In this document: positions 22,666-31,082 of the stretch, piece after piece
Layout: every line of letters begins with the position of its first letter
Position numbering within the stretch: the first letter of the stretch is position 1
NCBI RefSeq assembly: GCF_000242595.2
Contig: NC_017098.1
Span: 2,108,001 to 2,172,000 of the forward strand
Length of the DNA stretch: 64,000 nt
From: Spirochaeta africana DSM 8902
GTDB lineage: Bacteria; Spirochaetota; Spirochaetia; DSM-27196; DSM-8902
Reading direction: 5' to 3'
The notes under the pieces: generated by a model
Told to the model about the DNA's origin: nothing
The model's input: only the letters and a program-made list of their open reading frames with translations
Databases searched by the model: none
Program-made: the position numbers and the translations under genes

Positions 22666-24474
22666 CTAGTCGTCACCACCAGACTTGAGTACAGACAGGA
22701 ATGCCTTCTGCGGCAGCTCTACATTGCCAACCATCTTCATGCGCTTCTTGCCTTCTTTCTGTTTTTCCAGCAGCTTGCGTTTACGCGAGATATCCCCACC
22801 GTAACATTTTGCCGTTACATCCTTGCGAAGGGCCGATATGGTTTCGCGCGCAACAATCGTACTGCCAACGGCGCCCTGGATGGGTATCTTGAACTGATGA
22901 CGCGGGATTTCCTCACGCAGTTTTTTGCACACAGCCCGAGCCCGGAAGGCGGCGTTCGGACGGTATACCAGCATCGACAAGGCGTCTACGGGTTGTCCAT
23001 TCAAGAGGATATCCAGGCGAACCAGATCAGTTTCACGGACGTCAATCACCTCATAATCAAAAGAGGCGTATCCCCGGCTCAGGGACTTCAGCCGGTCATA
23101 GAAGTCGTACAGCACCTCGGACAGCGGCATCTCGTATACCAGCTCTACTCGCTTACTGTCAAGGTAGATCATATCCAGCTGGTTCCCGCGTTTCTCGGTG
23201 CAGAGACTGATGAGATTACCTACATACTCGCTGGGGGTAATCAAGGTGGCCTTGATGAACGGCTCATAGGTCCGCTCTATCTCGGTCTGGGCCGGAAAAT
23301 CCTGCGGATTGGTAACGGTGATCGATTCACCATTGGACAGATCGATCCGGTAGCTGACCGAGGGGGCCGTAAACACGATTGAAAGCCCGAACTCACGCTC
23401 CAGGCGTTCCTGGATAACCTCAAGATGCAACAGTCCGAGAAAGCCACAGCGAAAACCAAAGCCCAGTGCCGCCGAGGAGTCCTTCTCGAAAAACAGCGAG
23501 GCATCGTTCAGCTGGAGCTTTTCCATGGCAGCCGATAATTCATTGTAATCGTTAGCATCAACCGGAAAAATCGATGAAAACACTACCGACTTAACCTCGC
23601 GGAATCCCGGCAGGGCCTCGGCACAGGGGCGGTCCCGGTGGGTGACTGTCTCACCTACCCGTATATCGGTAATGGTGCGGATACCGGCTACAATATAACC
23701 GACCTGGCCGGCCTGCAGTTCTTCGCATGCTTCAAATCCGATCCGAAAGCGCCCGACCTCTTCCACATTGAAAACGCGATCGGTGGCCAGCATGTGAATA
23801 TCATCACCAGGGCGGATAACACCGTCGAACAGGCGACAGTGCATAATCCCGCCACGAAAGGTGTTGTAGTGGGAATCAAAAATGAGGGCCTTGAGCGGTG
23901 CATCATAATCCCCGGTGGGAGCCGGAATCCGCTCTACCACAGTCTCCAGCAGTTCATCTATGCCGATGGCATTCTTGGCCGAAATCTTGACCGCGTCCTC
24001 GGCAGGGAGTCCCAGGTCATGCTCGATCTGTTCCAGTACCCCCTCTACATCTGCACTCGGCAGATCAATCTTGTTGATAACCGGAATAATTTCCAGATCA
24101 TGCTCAATTGCCATGTACAGATTTGCCAGGGTCTGCGCCTCGACCCCCTGGCTGGCATCAATCAGCAGCAGAGCCCCTTCACAGGAAGAGATCGCGCGGG
24201 ATACCTCGTAGGAGAAGTCAACATGACCGGGTGTATCGACCAGATTCAGGTGATACAGCTGTCCGTCCTTGGATTCAAAAGGCACCGTGACCGCCTGCGA
24301 TTTGATGGTTATCCCGCGTTCACGCTCGATATCCATACTGTCCAGGATCTGATCCTGGAACAGGCGATCCTCAACCACCCGTGCCCGCTGGATAAAACGA
24401 TCGGCAAGGGTGGATTTTCCGTGATCAATATGCGCAATAATACAGAAGTTGCGAATGAGTTTTTGTGGAATCAT
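22666..24474 (-). CDS. lepA: Elongation factor 4 (LepA)
   Basis: 602 residues, standard length. A ribosome-bound GTPase that promotes back-translocation and ribosome biogenesis. G1 HIDHGKST, G3 DTPGHVDF, G4 NKIDLPSAD, and the LepA C-terminal domain are all present (REEIPRHQFKIPIQ, AKCYGGDISRKRKLLEKQKEGKKRMK). The start ATG 24474 has no Shine-Dalgarno; a strong promoter sits 8 bases in front and overlaps the stop codon of the upstream kinase gene. Confidence 0.97.
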   Translation of the reverse strand: MIPQKLIRNFCIIAHIDHGKSTLADRFIQRARVVEDRLFQDQILDSMDIERERGITIKSQAVTVPFESKDGQLYHLNLVDTPGHVDFSYEVSRAISSCEGALLLIDASQGVEAQTLANLYMAIEHDLEIIPVINKIDLPSADVEGVLEQIEHDLGLPAEDAVKISAKNAIGIDELLETVVERIPAPTGDYDAPLKALIFDSHYNTFRGGIMHCRLFDGVIRPGDDIHMLATDRVFNVEEVGRFRIGFEACEELQAGQVGYIVAGIRTITDIRVGETVTHRDRPCAEALPGFREVKSVVFSSIFPVDANDYNELSAAMEKLQLNDASLFFEKDSSAALGFGFRCGFLGLLHLEVIQERLEREFGLSIVFTAPSVSYRIDLSNGESITVTNPQDFPAQTEIERTYEPFIKATLITPSEYVGNLISLCTEKRGNQLDMIYLDSKRVELVYEMPLSEVLYDFYDRLKSLSRGYASFDYEVIDVRETDLVRLDILLNGQPVDALSMLVYRPNAAFRARAVCKKLREEIPRHQFKIPIQGAVGSTIVARETISALRKDVTAKCYGGDISRKRKLLEKQKEGKKRMKMVGNVELPQKAFLSVLKSGGDD

Positions 24475-24482
24475 GTGGCTCG

Positions 24483-24511
24483 ACTATACCTGATTGAACA
24501 ATCTGATTCAA
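24483..24511 (-). promoter_or_regulatory. Promoter of lepA, leaderless type
   Basis: Minus strand: -35 TTGAAT (24506-24511), 17 bases, -10 TATAGT (24483-24488), 8 bases to ATG 24474. The -35 box overlaps the stop of the preceding gene. Confidence 0.65.
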
Positions 24512-26013
24512 GCTGGCGCGATCGCTGCCGGTTTCAGTACCGGAAGATACAGGTCGAACCTGGTGCCGCCGGCATCAGGAGCCACCGGGGATACAACCTC
24601 GATGTACCCCCTGCTTTGCTTTACGATCCCGTACACGATGGAAAGCCCCAGCCCGAAACCGGAGGACTCGGCTTTGGTAGAGAAGAATGGTTCAAAAATA
24701 TGTTCCAGCGCCTCAGCCGGGATGCCAGGCCCCTGATCCTGCACAGTAATCACCACATAAGAGCCTGGCGGCAGGGTGTCCAGCGCCAGCTGCGCCTGTT
24801 CGTGCACATCTGCCAGCCGGCTCCTTATCAAGACGGTACCCCCGTCCGGCATGGCATCGCGGGCGTTCAGGACCAGGTTGATCACCGCCTGTTCGAGCAG
24901 ACCGGCATCGGCATGGATCAGGCAGCTGCCGTCAAGCTCGGCAACAACGGCATAGTTACCGATCAGCAGCCGCTGTAGAATCGGTTGAATGCTGTGCAGC
25001 AAAGCATCGGGATCGATCCGGTCCAGTACCATATGCCGGTTTCGACTAAAGGTGAGCAGCTGCCGGATCAGAGCACCGGATTTATGTGCCGCAGTATTGA
25101 TTCCCTCGATGCTGGCCTGCATCCGTTCGGCCGCGTCGGCCGGTACCCCGGATGCGATATCCTCTACCTGCTGCTGCAGTACCGTGGCATGTCCGGATAC
25201 AATTGCCAGCAGGTTATTAAAATCATGGGCTATGCCTTCGGACATGCGACCAAGAGCCTCCATCTTTGCCGTATAGCGCAGACGCAACTGGGTAGCAGCC
25301 AGCTGCTGCTCGGTCTCTATCTGATCGGTAATGTTGCGAAACACCAGCAGGCTGCCAGCCGATCCCTCCTGCAGCCGGTTGGTAAACACCTGTACCCACA
25401 TCACCGATGGCACCTCGATACGGCATGGGACACCGTACTGTTCGATACCATATCGCTGCAGGAGGTCGGGGAGACTCTTCCCGATCAGTTCTTCCCGCGA
25501 CAGCTGGAAAATATCCAGCAGCTGCTGATTGACCTGCACCACCGTTTCACGGGCATCGCACATCAGCACCCCGTCAGGAAGGCCCTGCAGGGCTGCATAC
25601 AACTGCGAGCGACTGCGCGCAACCGCAGCTTCCTGCCGGTGGCGCTGCAACGCGATTGTTATGGCGGTCTTCAGTTCCCGTTCATCGAACGGCTTCAGCA
25701 GATATCCGTACGGGCTTGCAGACAGGGCATCTCCGATGGTCTCGGGATCTGCATATGCAGTAAGAATAATCACCGGCAGGGAAAACCGCTCGGTAACGGT
25801 GCGTGCTGCCTGGATACCGGTTACTTCACCGGCGAGATGGATATCCATTACCACCAGATCCGGGGTGCAGGAACCGGATTCAAGGGCCGCCAGCACTGCC
25901 TCCCCGGTAGAGAATTCACCAGCAGAGCAGAATCCGTTACGCTCGATGTTCATGCGGATATCCAGCGCGACGATATGTTCGTCCTCAACGATTGCGATAG
26001 ATGTCATGGCCAT
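24508..26013 (-). CDS. Receiver-PAS-histidine kinase
   Basis: 501 residues, cytosolic, no membrane segment. Order: receiver domain (residues 3-125; phospho-acceptor in LVVMDIHLAG, Lys in YLLKPF), PAS domain (about 140-250), HisKA with H-box GIAHDFNNLL, and HATPase with N-box INLVLNARDAM, G1 DQGPGIP and G2 GFGLGLSIV. Because the receiver is N-terminal, it probably is switched by an upstream phosphodonor. It follows the cheY-like gene and overlaps its 3' end (start ATG 26013 or 26007). Its target is unknown. Confidence 0.88.
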   Translation of the reverse strand: MAMTSIAIVEDEHIVALDIRMNIERNGFCSAGEFSTGEAVLAALESGSCTPDLVVMDIHLAGEVTGIQAARTVTERFSLPVIILTAYADPETIGDALSASPYGYLLKPFDERELKTAITIALQRHRQEAAVARSRSQLYAALQGLPDGVLMCDARETVVQVNQQLLDIFQLSREELIGKSLPDLLQRYGIEQYGVPCRIEVPSVMWVQVFTNRLQEGSAGSLLVFRNITDQIETEQQLAATQLRLRYTAKMEALGRMSEGIAHDFNNLLAIVSGHATVLQQQVEDIASGVPADAAERMQASIEGINTAAHKSGALIRQLLTFSRNRHMVLDRIDPDALLHSIQPILQRLLIGNYAVVAELDGSCLIHADAGLLEQAVINLVLNARDAMPDGGTVLIRSRLADVHEQAQLALDTLPPGSYVVITVQDQGPGIPAEALEHIFEPFFSTKAESSGFGLGLSIVYGIVKQSRGYIEVVSPVAPDAGGTRFDLYLPVLKPAAIAPA

Positions 26014-26014
26014 C

Positions 26015-26410
26015 TTACAGCATTCCGAGTTTGCGCAGCTCCTCGGCAATCTTTTCGGCCTTGATGGGCTTTACCAGATACCCGGTAGCCTCACCATCAT
26101 AATATGCCTTGACTACGGTACGCGGATCCTCGAGTGCGGTTGTCATGATTACCTTTACCTCTTTACCCGGGGCAATACCCAGTTCCTTTTCGTGGGCCCG
26201 AATCTCGGTCAGGGCCTCAAGGCCGTCTTTTTCCGGCATCATGATATCCAGAAAAATCACATCATAGGGCTTCTGTTCCTGCCAGGCCAACTGGAATGCC
26301 TCCACTGCCTCGCTGCCATTCACTGCCACATTGGCAGCGCCATACCGGCGGCTGATCGCCTCCAGCAGCCGTCGACTGCCCAGATCATCCTCTACTATCA
26401 GAAACCTCAT
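26015..26410 (-). CDS. cheY: CheY-like response regulator
   Basis: 131 residues, a single receiver. Acidic pair EDD (residues 7-9), phospho-Asp in VIFLDIMMP, Thr in VIMTTALED, Lys in YLVKPI. The insertion KELGIAPGKEVKV before strand 4 is typical of stand-alone regulators of spirochaetes and delta-proteobacteria. GGAGGAAGA precedes ATG 26410. It lies 46 bases after cheB and before the receiver-PAS kinase, so it could be partner to either CheA or that kinase. Confidence 0.9.
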   Translation of the reverse strand: MRFLIVEDDLGSRRLLEAISRRYGAANVAVNGSEAVEAFQLAWQEQKPYDVIFLDIMMPEKDGLEALTEIRAHEKELGIAPGKEVKVIMTTALEDPRTVVKAYYDGEATGYLVKPIKAEKIAEELRKLGML

Positions 26411-26456
26411 TCTTCCTCCTGACGATTAACCGTAACCCTCGACCAGCTTTCCCGGG

Positions 26457-27617
26457 TTATTTTTCCGCACTGCGAACACCCGAAGCCTGCAGAACCTCCG
26501 CCGCAATCTTCTCCAGCGGCAGTTGCACGTCGACCGCACCGATTTTAAATGCCTCATGCGGCATGCCGTAGACGACACAGGTGCTTTCGTCCTGGCCGAT
26601 GGTATATGCCCCGGTTTGCTTGAGTTCAAGCATCCCCCGGGCACCGTCATCGCCCATACCGGTCAGTATAACCGCAACCGCATTCTTCCCGGCGTACCGG
26701 GCAGCCGAGCGAAACAGTACATCCACCGAGGGTCGATGCCTGCTGACCAGCGGTCCCTCACGTACCTCTACATAGTAGCGGGCGCCGGAACGCTTCACCA
26801 GGGTATGCTTGTTGCCTGGGGCAATCAGTGCACGTCCGCGGATAATGGTGTCATTATGCTCAGCCTCTTTTACCGAGATACGGCATAATCCATCCAGGCG
26901 TTTGGCAAAGGCCGCGGTAAACTTTTCGGGCATATGCTGGACGATCACGATCCCCGGGGCATCAGGCGGCAGCTCCTCCAGAAACACCCGCAAGGCCTCG
27001 GTGCCGCCGGTAGAGGCGCCAATAACCGCAATCCGTTCTGTTGTCTCGATAACATGGGTGGATTTCGGCAGAGAAAGGATGGCATCTGCGGTCAGTTTTG
27101 GCTGGGTACCGAACGGCGCTGCCCTGCGGGCCGGGGCAGACTCAGCAGCGACTGCCGGATCTGCGGTGCGCGGCTTCCGGGGTGATGGTGCCACCGAGAC
27201 CGAACGCAGCTTGGAAAGCCGGGCCGAGGCAGCCGCCTTTACCACATCGCTTATCTGAGTGCTGGACTCAAGCAGGAACTGTTTGGTGCCAATCTTGGGC
27301 TTCTCTATAATATCAACAGCGCCGTATTCGAGCGCCTTGAGCGCATTTCCGGAACCATCCTCGGCCTTGCTGGAGCAGATAACTACCGGCAGGGGATGCT
27401 GGGCCATCAATTTCCGTAAAAAGGTCAGCCCATCCATGCGCGGCATCTCGATATCCAGGGTGATCACATCCGGCAGCAGTGTCTGCAGCTTGCGGGCGGC
27501 GATATACGGGTCGGCTGCTGTTCCTATCACCTCTATATCGGGATCATCGGACAGGACCTGCTGGAGGGTTTCCCGTACCACAGCTGAATCATCGATTATC
27601 ATCACCTTGATGGCCAT
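26457..27617 (-). CDS. cheB: Chemotaxis protein-glutamate methylesterase CheB
   Basis: 386 residues. An N-terminal receiver (DDSAVVRE, phospho-Asp in [13 protein letters not shown]) is linked by an Ala/Pro-rich stretch to the methylesterase domain. Its Ser-His-Asp triad is visible: GASTGG, QHMPEKF and [11 protein letters not shown]. It removes methyl groups from chemoreceptors and so sets adaptation. It follows cheR by 6 bases in the STAS-cheA-cheR-cheB operon. Confidence 0.96.
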   Translation of the reverse strand: MAIKVMIIDDSAVVRETLQQVLSDDPDIEVIGTAADPYIAARKLQTLLPDVITLDIEMPRMDGLTFLRKLMAQHPLPVVICSSKAEDGSGNALKALEYGAVDIIEKPKIGTKQFLLESSTQISDVVKAAASARLSKLRSVSVAPSPRKPRTADPAVAAESAPARRAAPFGTQPKLTADAILSLPKSTHVIETTERIAVIGASTGGTEALRVFLEELPPDAPGIVIVQHMPEKFTAAFAKRLDGLCRISVKEAEHNDTIIRGRALIAPGNKHTLVKRSGARYYVEVREGPLVSRHRPSVDVLFRSAARYAGKNAVAVILTGMGDDGARGMLELKQTGAYTIGQDESTCVVYGMPHEAFKIGAVDVQLPLEKIAAEVLQASGVRSAEK

Positions 27618-27622
27618 ATACC

Positions 27623-28495
27623 CTACTCCTTTCGATACACCGTTGGTGCTACCGTTCTGAACGGCACATCCATCCCCGCCAGGGTCTCTGAATGGCCAAG
27701 GAACAGATATCCGCCGGGAGCAAGCTGTGCATGCAGCTTGTGCATCAGCTGCACCTGACGTTCCCGGTCAAAGTAGATAATTACGTTGCGACAAAAGATT
27801 ATCTGAAATGTATCCCGGATGCCAAAATCGCCGTCCATCAGATTTACCCGATGAAACTGTACCCGGGAGCGCAGTTCAGGTCGAATCTTGACCAGTCCGG
27901 CAGTGCGGTCCTTGCTGCGCAGCAGATACCGTTTGCGCAGCGATTCGGGAACCGGCTCAATGCGCTCAGCCGGATAGACTGCAGCCCGACAACGCTCCAG
28001 CATGCGGGTGGAGATATCTGTTCCGAGAATACGGTAGGTATAGGGAGAATTATTCCGGGCAAACTCCTCAAGCGTCATCGCCAGGGAATATACCTCTTCG
28101 CCGCTGGAACTTGCACATGACCAGACCTTGAGCATGTTGTCCCGCCCCCATTCATCGATGCGCAACCGCTCGGGGAGCAGAATGCTGGAAAGATACCGGA
28201 AGTGCTCATTTTCCCGGAAGAAATCGGTTTTATTGGTGGTAACGGCATCTATCATGTGTACCAGCTCTGTCTGCGCACTGGCAGGATCGAACACAATCTC
28301 CAGATACTCACCGAATGACCCGATCCCCAGGACACGCAGCCGTTTCAACAAACGTGACTCCAGCATTACCCGCTTTGCAGGCGGCATTTTGATGCCGATC
28401 TGCCCCTCGATGTATTTCTGGAATACCTGAAACTCTTTTTCAGCGAGTCGCGGCGGGCCTCCGGCTGTTGTTCGCTCAATATCATTATGTGTCAC
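27623..28495 (-). CDS. cheR: Chemotaxis methyltransferase CheR
   Basis: 290 residues. It methylates receptor glutamates with S-adenosylmethionine. N-terminal helical domain with [16 protein letters not shown]-binding motif [33 protein letters not shown]. The start is taken as GTG 28495, inside the end of cheA (11-base overlap), preceded by AGGAAGGGAAG; the longer frame upstream has no site and would overlap cheA much more. Confidence 0.95.
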   Translation of the reverse strand: MTHNDIERTTAGGPPRLAEKEFQVFQKYIEGQIGIKMPPAKRVMLESRLLKRLRVLGIGSFGEYLEIVFDPASAQTELVHMIDAVTTNKTDFFRENEHFRYLSSILLPERLRIDEWGRDNMLKVWSCASSSGEEVYSLAMTLEEFARNNSPYTYRILGTDISTRMLERCRAAVYPAERIEPVPESLRKRYLLRSKDRTAGLVKIRPELRSRVQFHRVNLMDGDFGIRDTFQIIFCRNVIIYFDRERQVQLMHKLHAQLAPGGYLFLGHSETLAGMDVPFRTVAPTVYRKE

Positions 28496-30665
28496 GCAGC
28501 TTCCCTTCCTGATGCTCAATCTCGGCTGACAACCGCTGTATATCAAGTACCAGCGCGACAGATCCGTCACCCAGTATGGTCGCACCGCTTATGCCGGGTA
28601 TATCCCGGTACAGCAGACCCAGATTTTTCATGACGGTCTGGTGGCTGCCAACAACCTGATCCACCACCAGGCCAATCTGCCCGGCACGGTGCTTGACTAC
28701 TACCACCTGCTGCAGGGCCGGAGCCGGATTGGCCACGCCGAAATAGTGCCGCAGCTGCACCACCGACAACAATGAACCGCGATTTGCCATAACCTGTTGT
28801 CCGGCATCTGATTTTCGGGATCGATCAGCATCTTCCTCGCGGTATTCAAGGCACTCATCAACTGCCGAAAGCGGAATTACATAGTGATCGTTGCCCACCC
28901 GCGTCAACAATCCGTCTATAATGGCAAGGGTAAGCGGGAGTACCAGGGTGACCCGTGTCCCGCCACTATCGCTGTCTCCGATATCAAAAGATCCACCCAG
29001 CTGCTCTACCTGCTGACGTACGACATCCATCCCGACACCGCGTCCCGATAGTTCGGTAACCTCAGCGGCGGTCGAAAACCCCGGCAGGGTCAGCAATCCG
29101 GCAATATCGGCATCGCTGAGTCGGGATCCTGGCGCTACCAGTTCCCGGTCGATAGCCTTGGCCAGAATCGCCTCGCGATCCAGTCCCTTGCCGTCATCGG
29201 TTACCGAAATGATCACATTGGCACCAGCATGTTCGGCCGACAGGGTAACGGTCCCCTCCGATGGTTTCCCGCTGGCAGCTCGCTGAGCTGGCTGTTCGAT
29301 ACCATGATCAACGGCATTGCGGATTATGTGCATCAACGGATCGGTAAGCTTTTCGAGTACGGTTTTATCGAGCTCGGTATCGCCGCCGACCGTGACCAGA
29401 TCAACCTCTTTATCCAGCTGCCGACAGAGATCCCTGACCAGTCGCCGGAACTTGGCGTAGGCAGCGCCGATCGGGAGCATCCGTACATTCAAGGTACTGT
29501 CACGCAGCTCGGTGGTAATTCTCTGGAGATTTTCCGATAAACTGACAAGGGTTGGGTGCTCCAGCTGCAGTGCGGTCTGCTGCAAGCGGGACTGCAGGGT
29601 GACCAACTCGCCTACCAGATCAACCAGGACATCGAGTTTGTCCGAGGACACCCGGACACTCTGCTGGGCAGAATCGTCCTGAAGCTTTTTCCGGCTGCGC
29701 CGGATATGCTGCTGTTCCTCCAGCGCAGACTGGATCTCATAGGCATCGACCCCCTGGGACTGCAGCACCTGCCCGAGTCGCAGCTGCGCGGCGACCGCCG
29801 CCTCTATCTCCTGCTGGGTAACCACCCCTCGCTCTATCAGGATTTGCCCGAGGCGTTTTGATGGTTCAAGCTCCTCGAACGACAGGTCATCTACCGGATC
29901 AATCTGCAGCTGGCAATCGCCCTGCACGAACAGAAACACATCCTCGATCTCTGTACGTGCCGCCGCCGTAGTCAGGATGATATCCCAGCGCAGATAACAG
30001 TCTTCCGGATCAAATTCTGCCAGAGCCGGCATCGACGATACATACGGCACACAGGTACAGTCCCCGAGCACATGCAGTTCCTTCAGCAGAGCCAGGGGAT
30101 TGGTGCCGTTGCGGAACAACCCCCGCTCTGGTACAAAGCGTATACGGTAGGTGATCAGGGGTCGCTCGTGCACCTCCCCCGGTTTCCCTCCCGTTGCCGA
30201 CCCGTTCGCCCCACGGCCGGCCTGAACGCCGGAGGCGCCCCCGGCAGCAGCAGCCGGGGATACCGCCGAGACTCCCCGATCCGGATCGTTGCCGGAAACC
30301 CCGCGAACCAGGTCGATTATGCGGGCGGACGTATCCTGAAGCGACTGTGGTGGTGGATCGGGCGTCTCAAGCAGAACACTGATGTGATCGCGGGACTGCA
30401 GCAGGATATCGATCAGTTCGGGGACAACCTGCATCTTTCCCTGGCGTATCCGGTCCATAAAGGTTTCAAGCTCATGAGTGAAATGCGAGATATGCTGATA
30501 ACCGAACATCGCACCGGAGCCCTTGATGGTGTGCATAACCCGGAACACCGAGGCTATCGAGGTTGTGTCGGCCGCATCGTTCTCCAGATCCAGCAGAGTC
30601 GACTCGAGCGTCTGTAACAGCTCAAGCGCCTCCGCCTTGAAGGTCTCCCGGAACTTATCCTGCAT
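28485..30665 (-). CDS. cheA: Chemotaxis histidine kinase CheA with an MshEN-like insert
   Basis: 726 residues. P1/Hpt with His45 in VMHTIKGSG; a P2-like region about 168-260 after a Gly/Ala-rich linker; an unusual insert at 271-318; P3 dimerisation (about 337-400); P4 ATPase with N-box IIRNAVDHG, G1 DDGKGLD and G2 GRGVGMDVV; P5 CheW-like C terminus. The insert contains RLGQILIERGVV and TQQEIEAAVAAQ, a full match to the 24-residue MshEN c-di-GMP-binding motif, then a shortened second copy. It overlaps the STAS gene by 11 bases and cheR by 11. No cheW is seen in the window. Confidence 0.96.
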   Translation of the reverse strand: MQDKFRETFKAEALELLQTLESTLLDLENDAADTTSIASVFRVMHTIKGSGAMFGYQHISHFTHELETFMDRIRQGKMQVVPELIDILLQSRDHISVLLETPDPPPQSLQDTSARIIDLVRGVSGNDPDRGVSAVSPAAAAGGASGVQAGRGANGSATGGKPGEVHERPLITYRIRFVPERGLFRNGTNPLALLKELHVLGDCTCVPYVSSMPALAEFDPEDCYLRWDIILTTAAARTEIEDVFLFVQGDCQLQIDPVDDLSFEELEPSKRLGQILIERGVVTQQEIEAAVAAQLRLGQVLQSQGVDAYEIQSALEEQQHIRRSRKKLQDDSAQQSVRVSSDKLDVLVDLVGELVTLQSRLQQTALQLEHPTLVSLSENLQRITTELRDSTLNVRMLPIGAAYAKFRRLVRDLCRQLDKEVDLVTVGGDTELDKTVLEKLTDPLMHIIRNAVDHGIEQPAQRAASGKPSEGTVTLSAEHAGANVIISVTDDGKGLDREAILAKAIDRELVAPGSRLSDADIAGLLTLPGFSTAAEVTELSGRGVGMDVVRQQVEQLGGSFDIGDSDSGGTRVTLVLPLTLAIIDGLLTRVGNDHYVIPLSAVDECLEYREEDADRSRKSDAGQQVMANRGSLLSVVQLRHYFGVANPAPALQQVVVVKHRAGQIGLVVDQVVGSHQTVMKNLGLLYRDIPGISGATILGDGSVALVLDIQRLSAEIEHQEGKLRDT

Positions 30666-30993
30666 ACTTACCGCCTACTGTGGATAAAAGGTATGATCGC
30701 AGCTGCTGCCCTTCGGATGGGACCTCCCGACAAAAACCGGCCGAAAGCAGAGCTATCTCCAGCGGCGCGGTCACCGCCCCGGAAAACTCAACCTGCAGAT
30801 TGTGCTGTCTGCCCCACTGCAGTACGGCAGCAATCAGCTGCAGCCCGGCAGCGTCGACCGTGTCGACCTCCCCGATCTGCAGTATAATGATGTGCTGTTT
30901 CTTCGGATTGGCCGGCAATTCCTGCCATACCCGTGAGACATGCTCGATCGTAAGATCCTTCGGAAGATTCACTACCTTCATGGTTTTGCTCAT
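30655..30993 (-). CDS. STAS-domain protein
   Basis: 112 residues, one STAS domain, the fold of anti-sigma-factor antagonists. Seen: IILQIGEVDTVDAAGLQLIAAVL, where the usual phospho-Ser position before AGLQ is Asp-Ala (VDAAG), so regulation by phosphorylation at that site is unlikely. It is the first gene of the cheA operon; cheA begins inside its last codons. It may act as an adaptor in the chemotaxis complex; that is inferred from position only. ATG 30993 with GTGAGG upstream. Confidence 0.8.
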   Translation of the reverse strand: MSKTMKVVNLPKDLTIEHVSRVWQELPANPKKQHIIILQIGEVDTVDAAGLQLIAAVLQWGRQHNLQVEFSGAVTAPLEIALLSAGFCREVPSEGQQLRSYLLSTVGGKYAG

Positions 30994-31024
30994 GCTGGCC
31001 TCACCGTCTGCATACTATCGTAAC

Positions 31025-31054
31025 AGTATAGGGGGTTCAGCAGGCATTTGCCAA
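31025..31054 (-). promoter_or_regulatory. Promoter of the STAS-cheA-cheR-cheB operon
   Basis: Minus strand: -35 TTGGCA (31049-31054), 18 bases, -10 TATACT (31025-31030), leader of about 25 bases. Confidence 0.65.
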
Positions 31055-31082
31055 TAAATCTGTCTGGGACAGCGATCCCGGT

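Noticed and set aside
23638-26064. Two long plus-strand frames next to each other
   Set aside because: They are antisense to lepA and the receiver-PAS kinase, both firmly identified.
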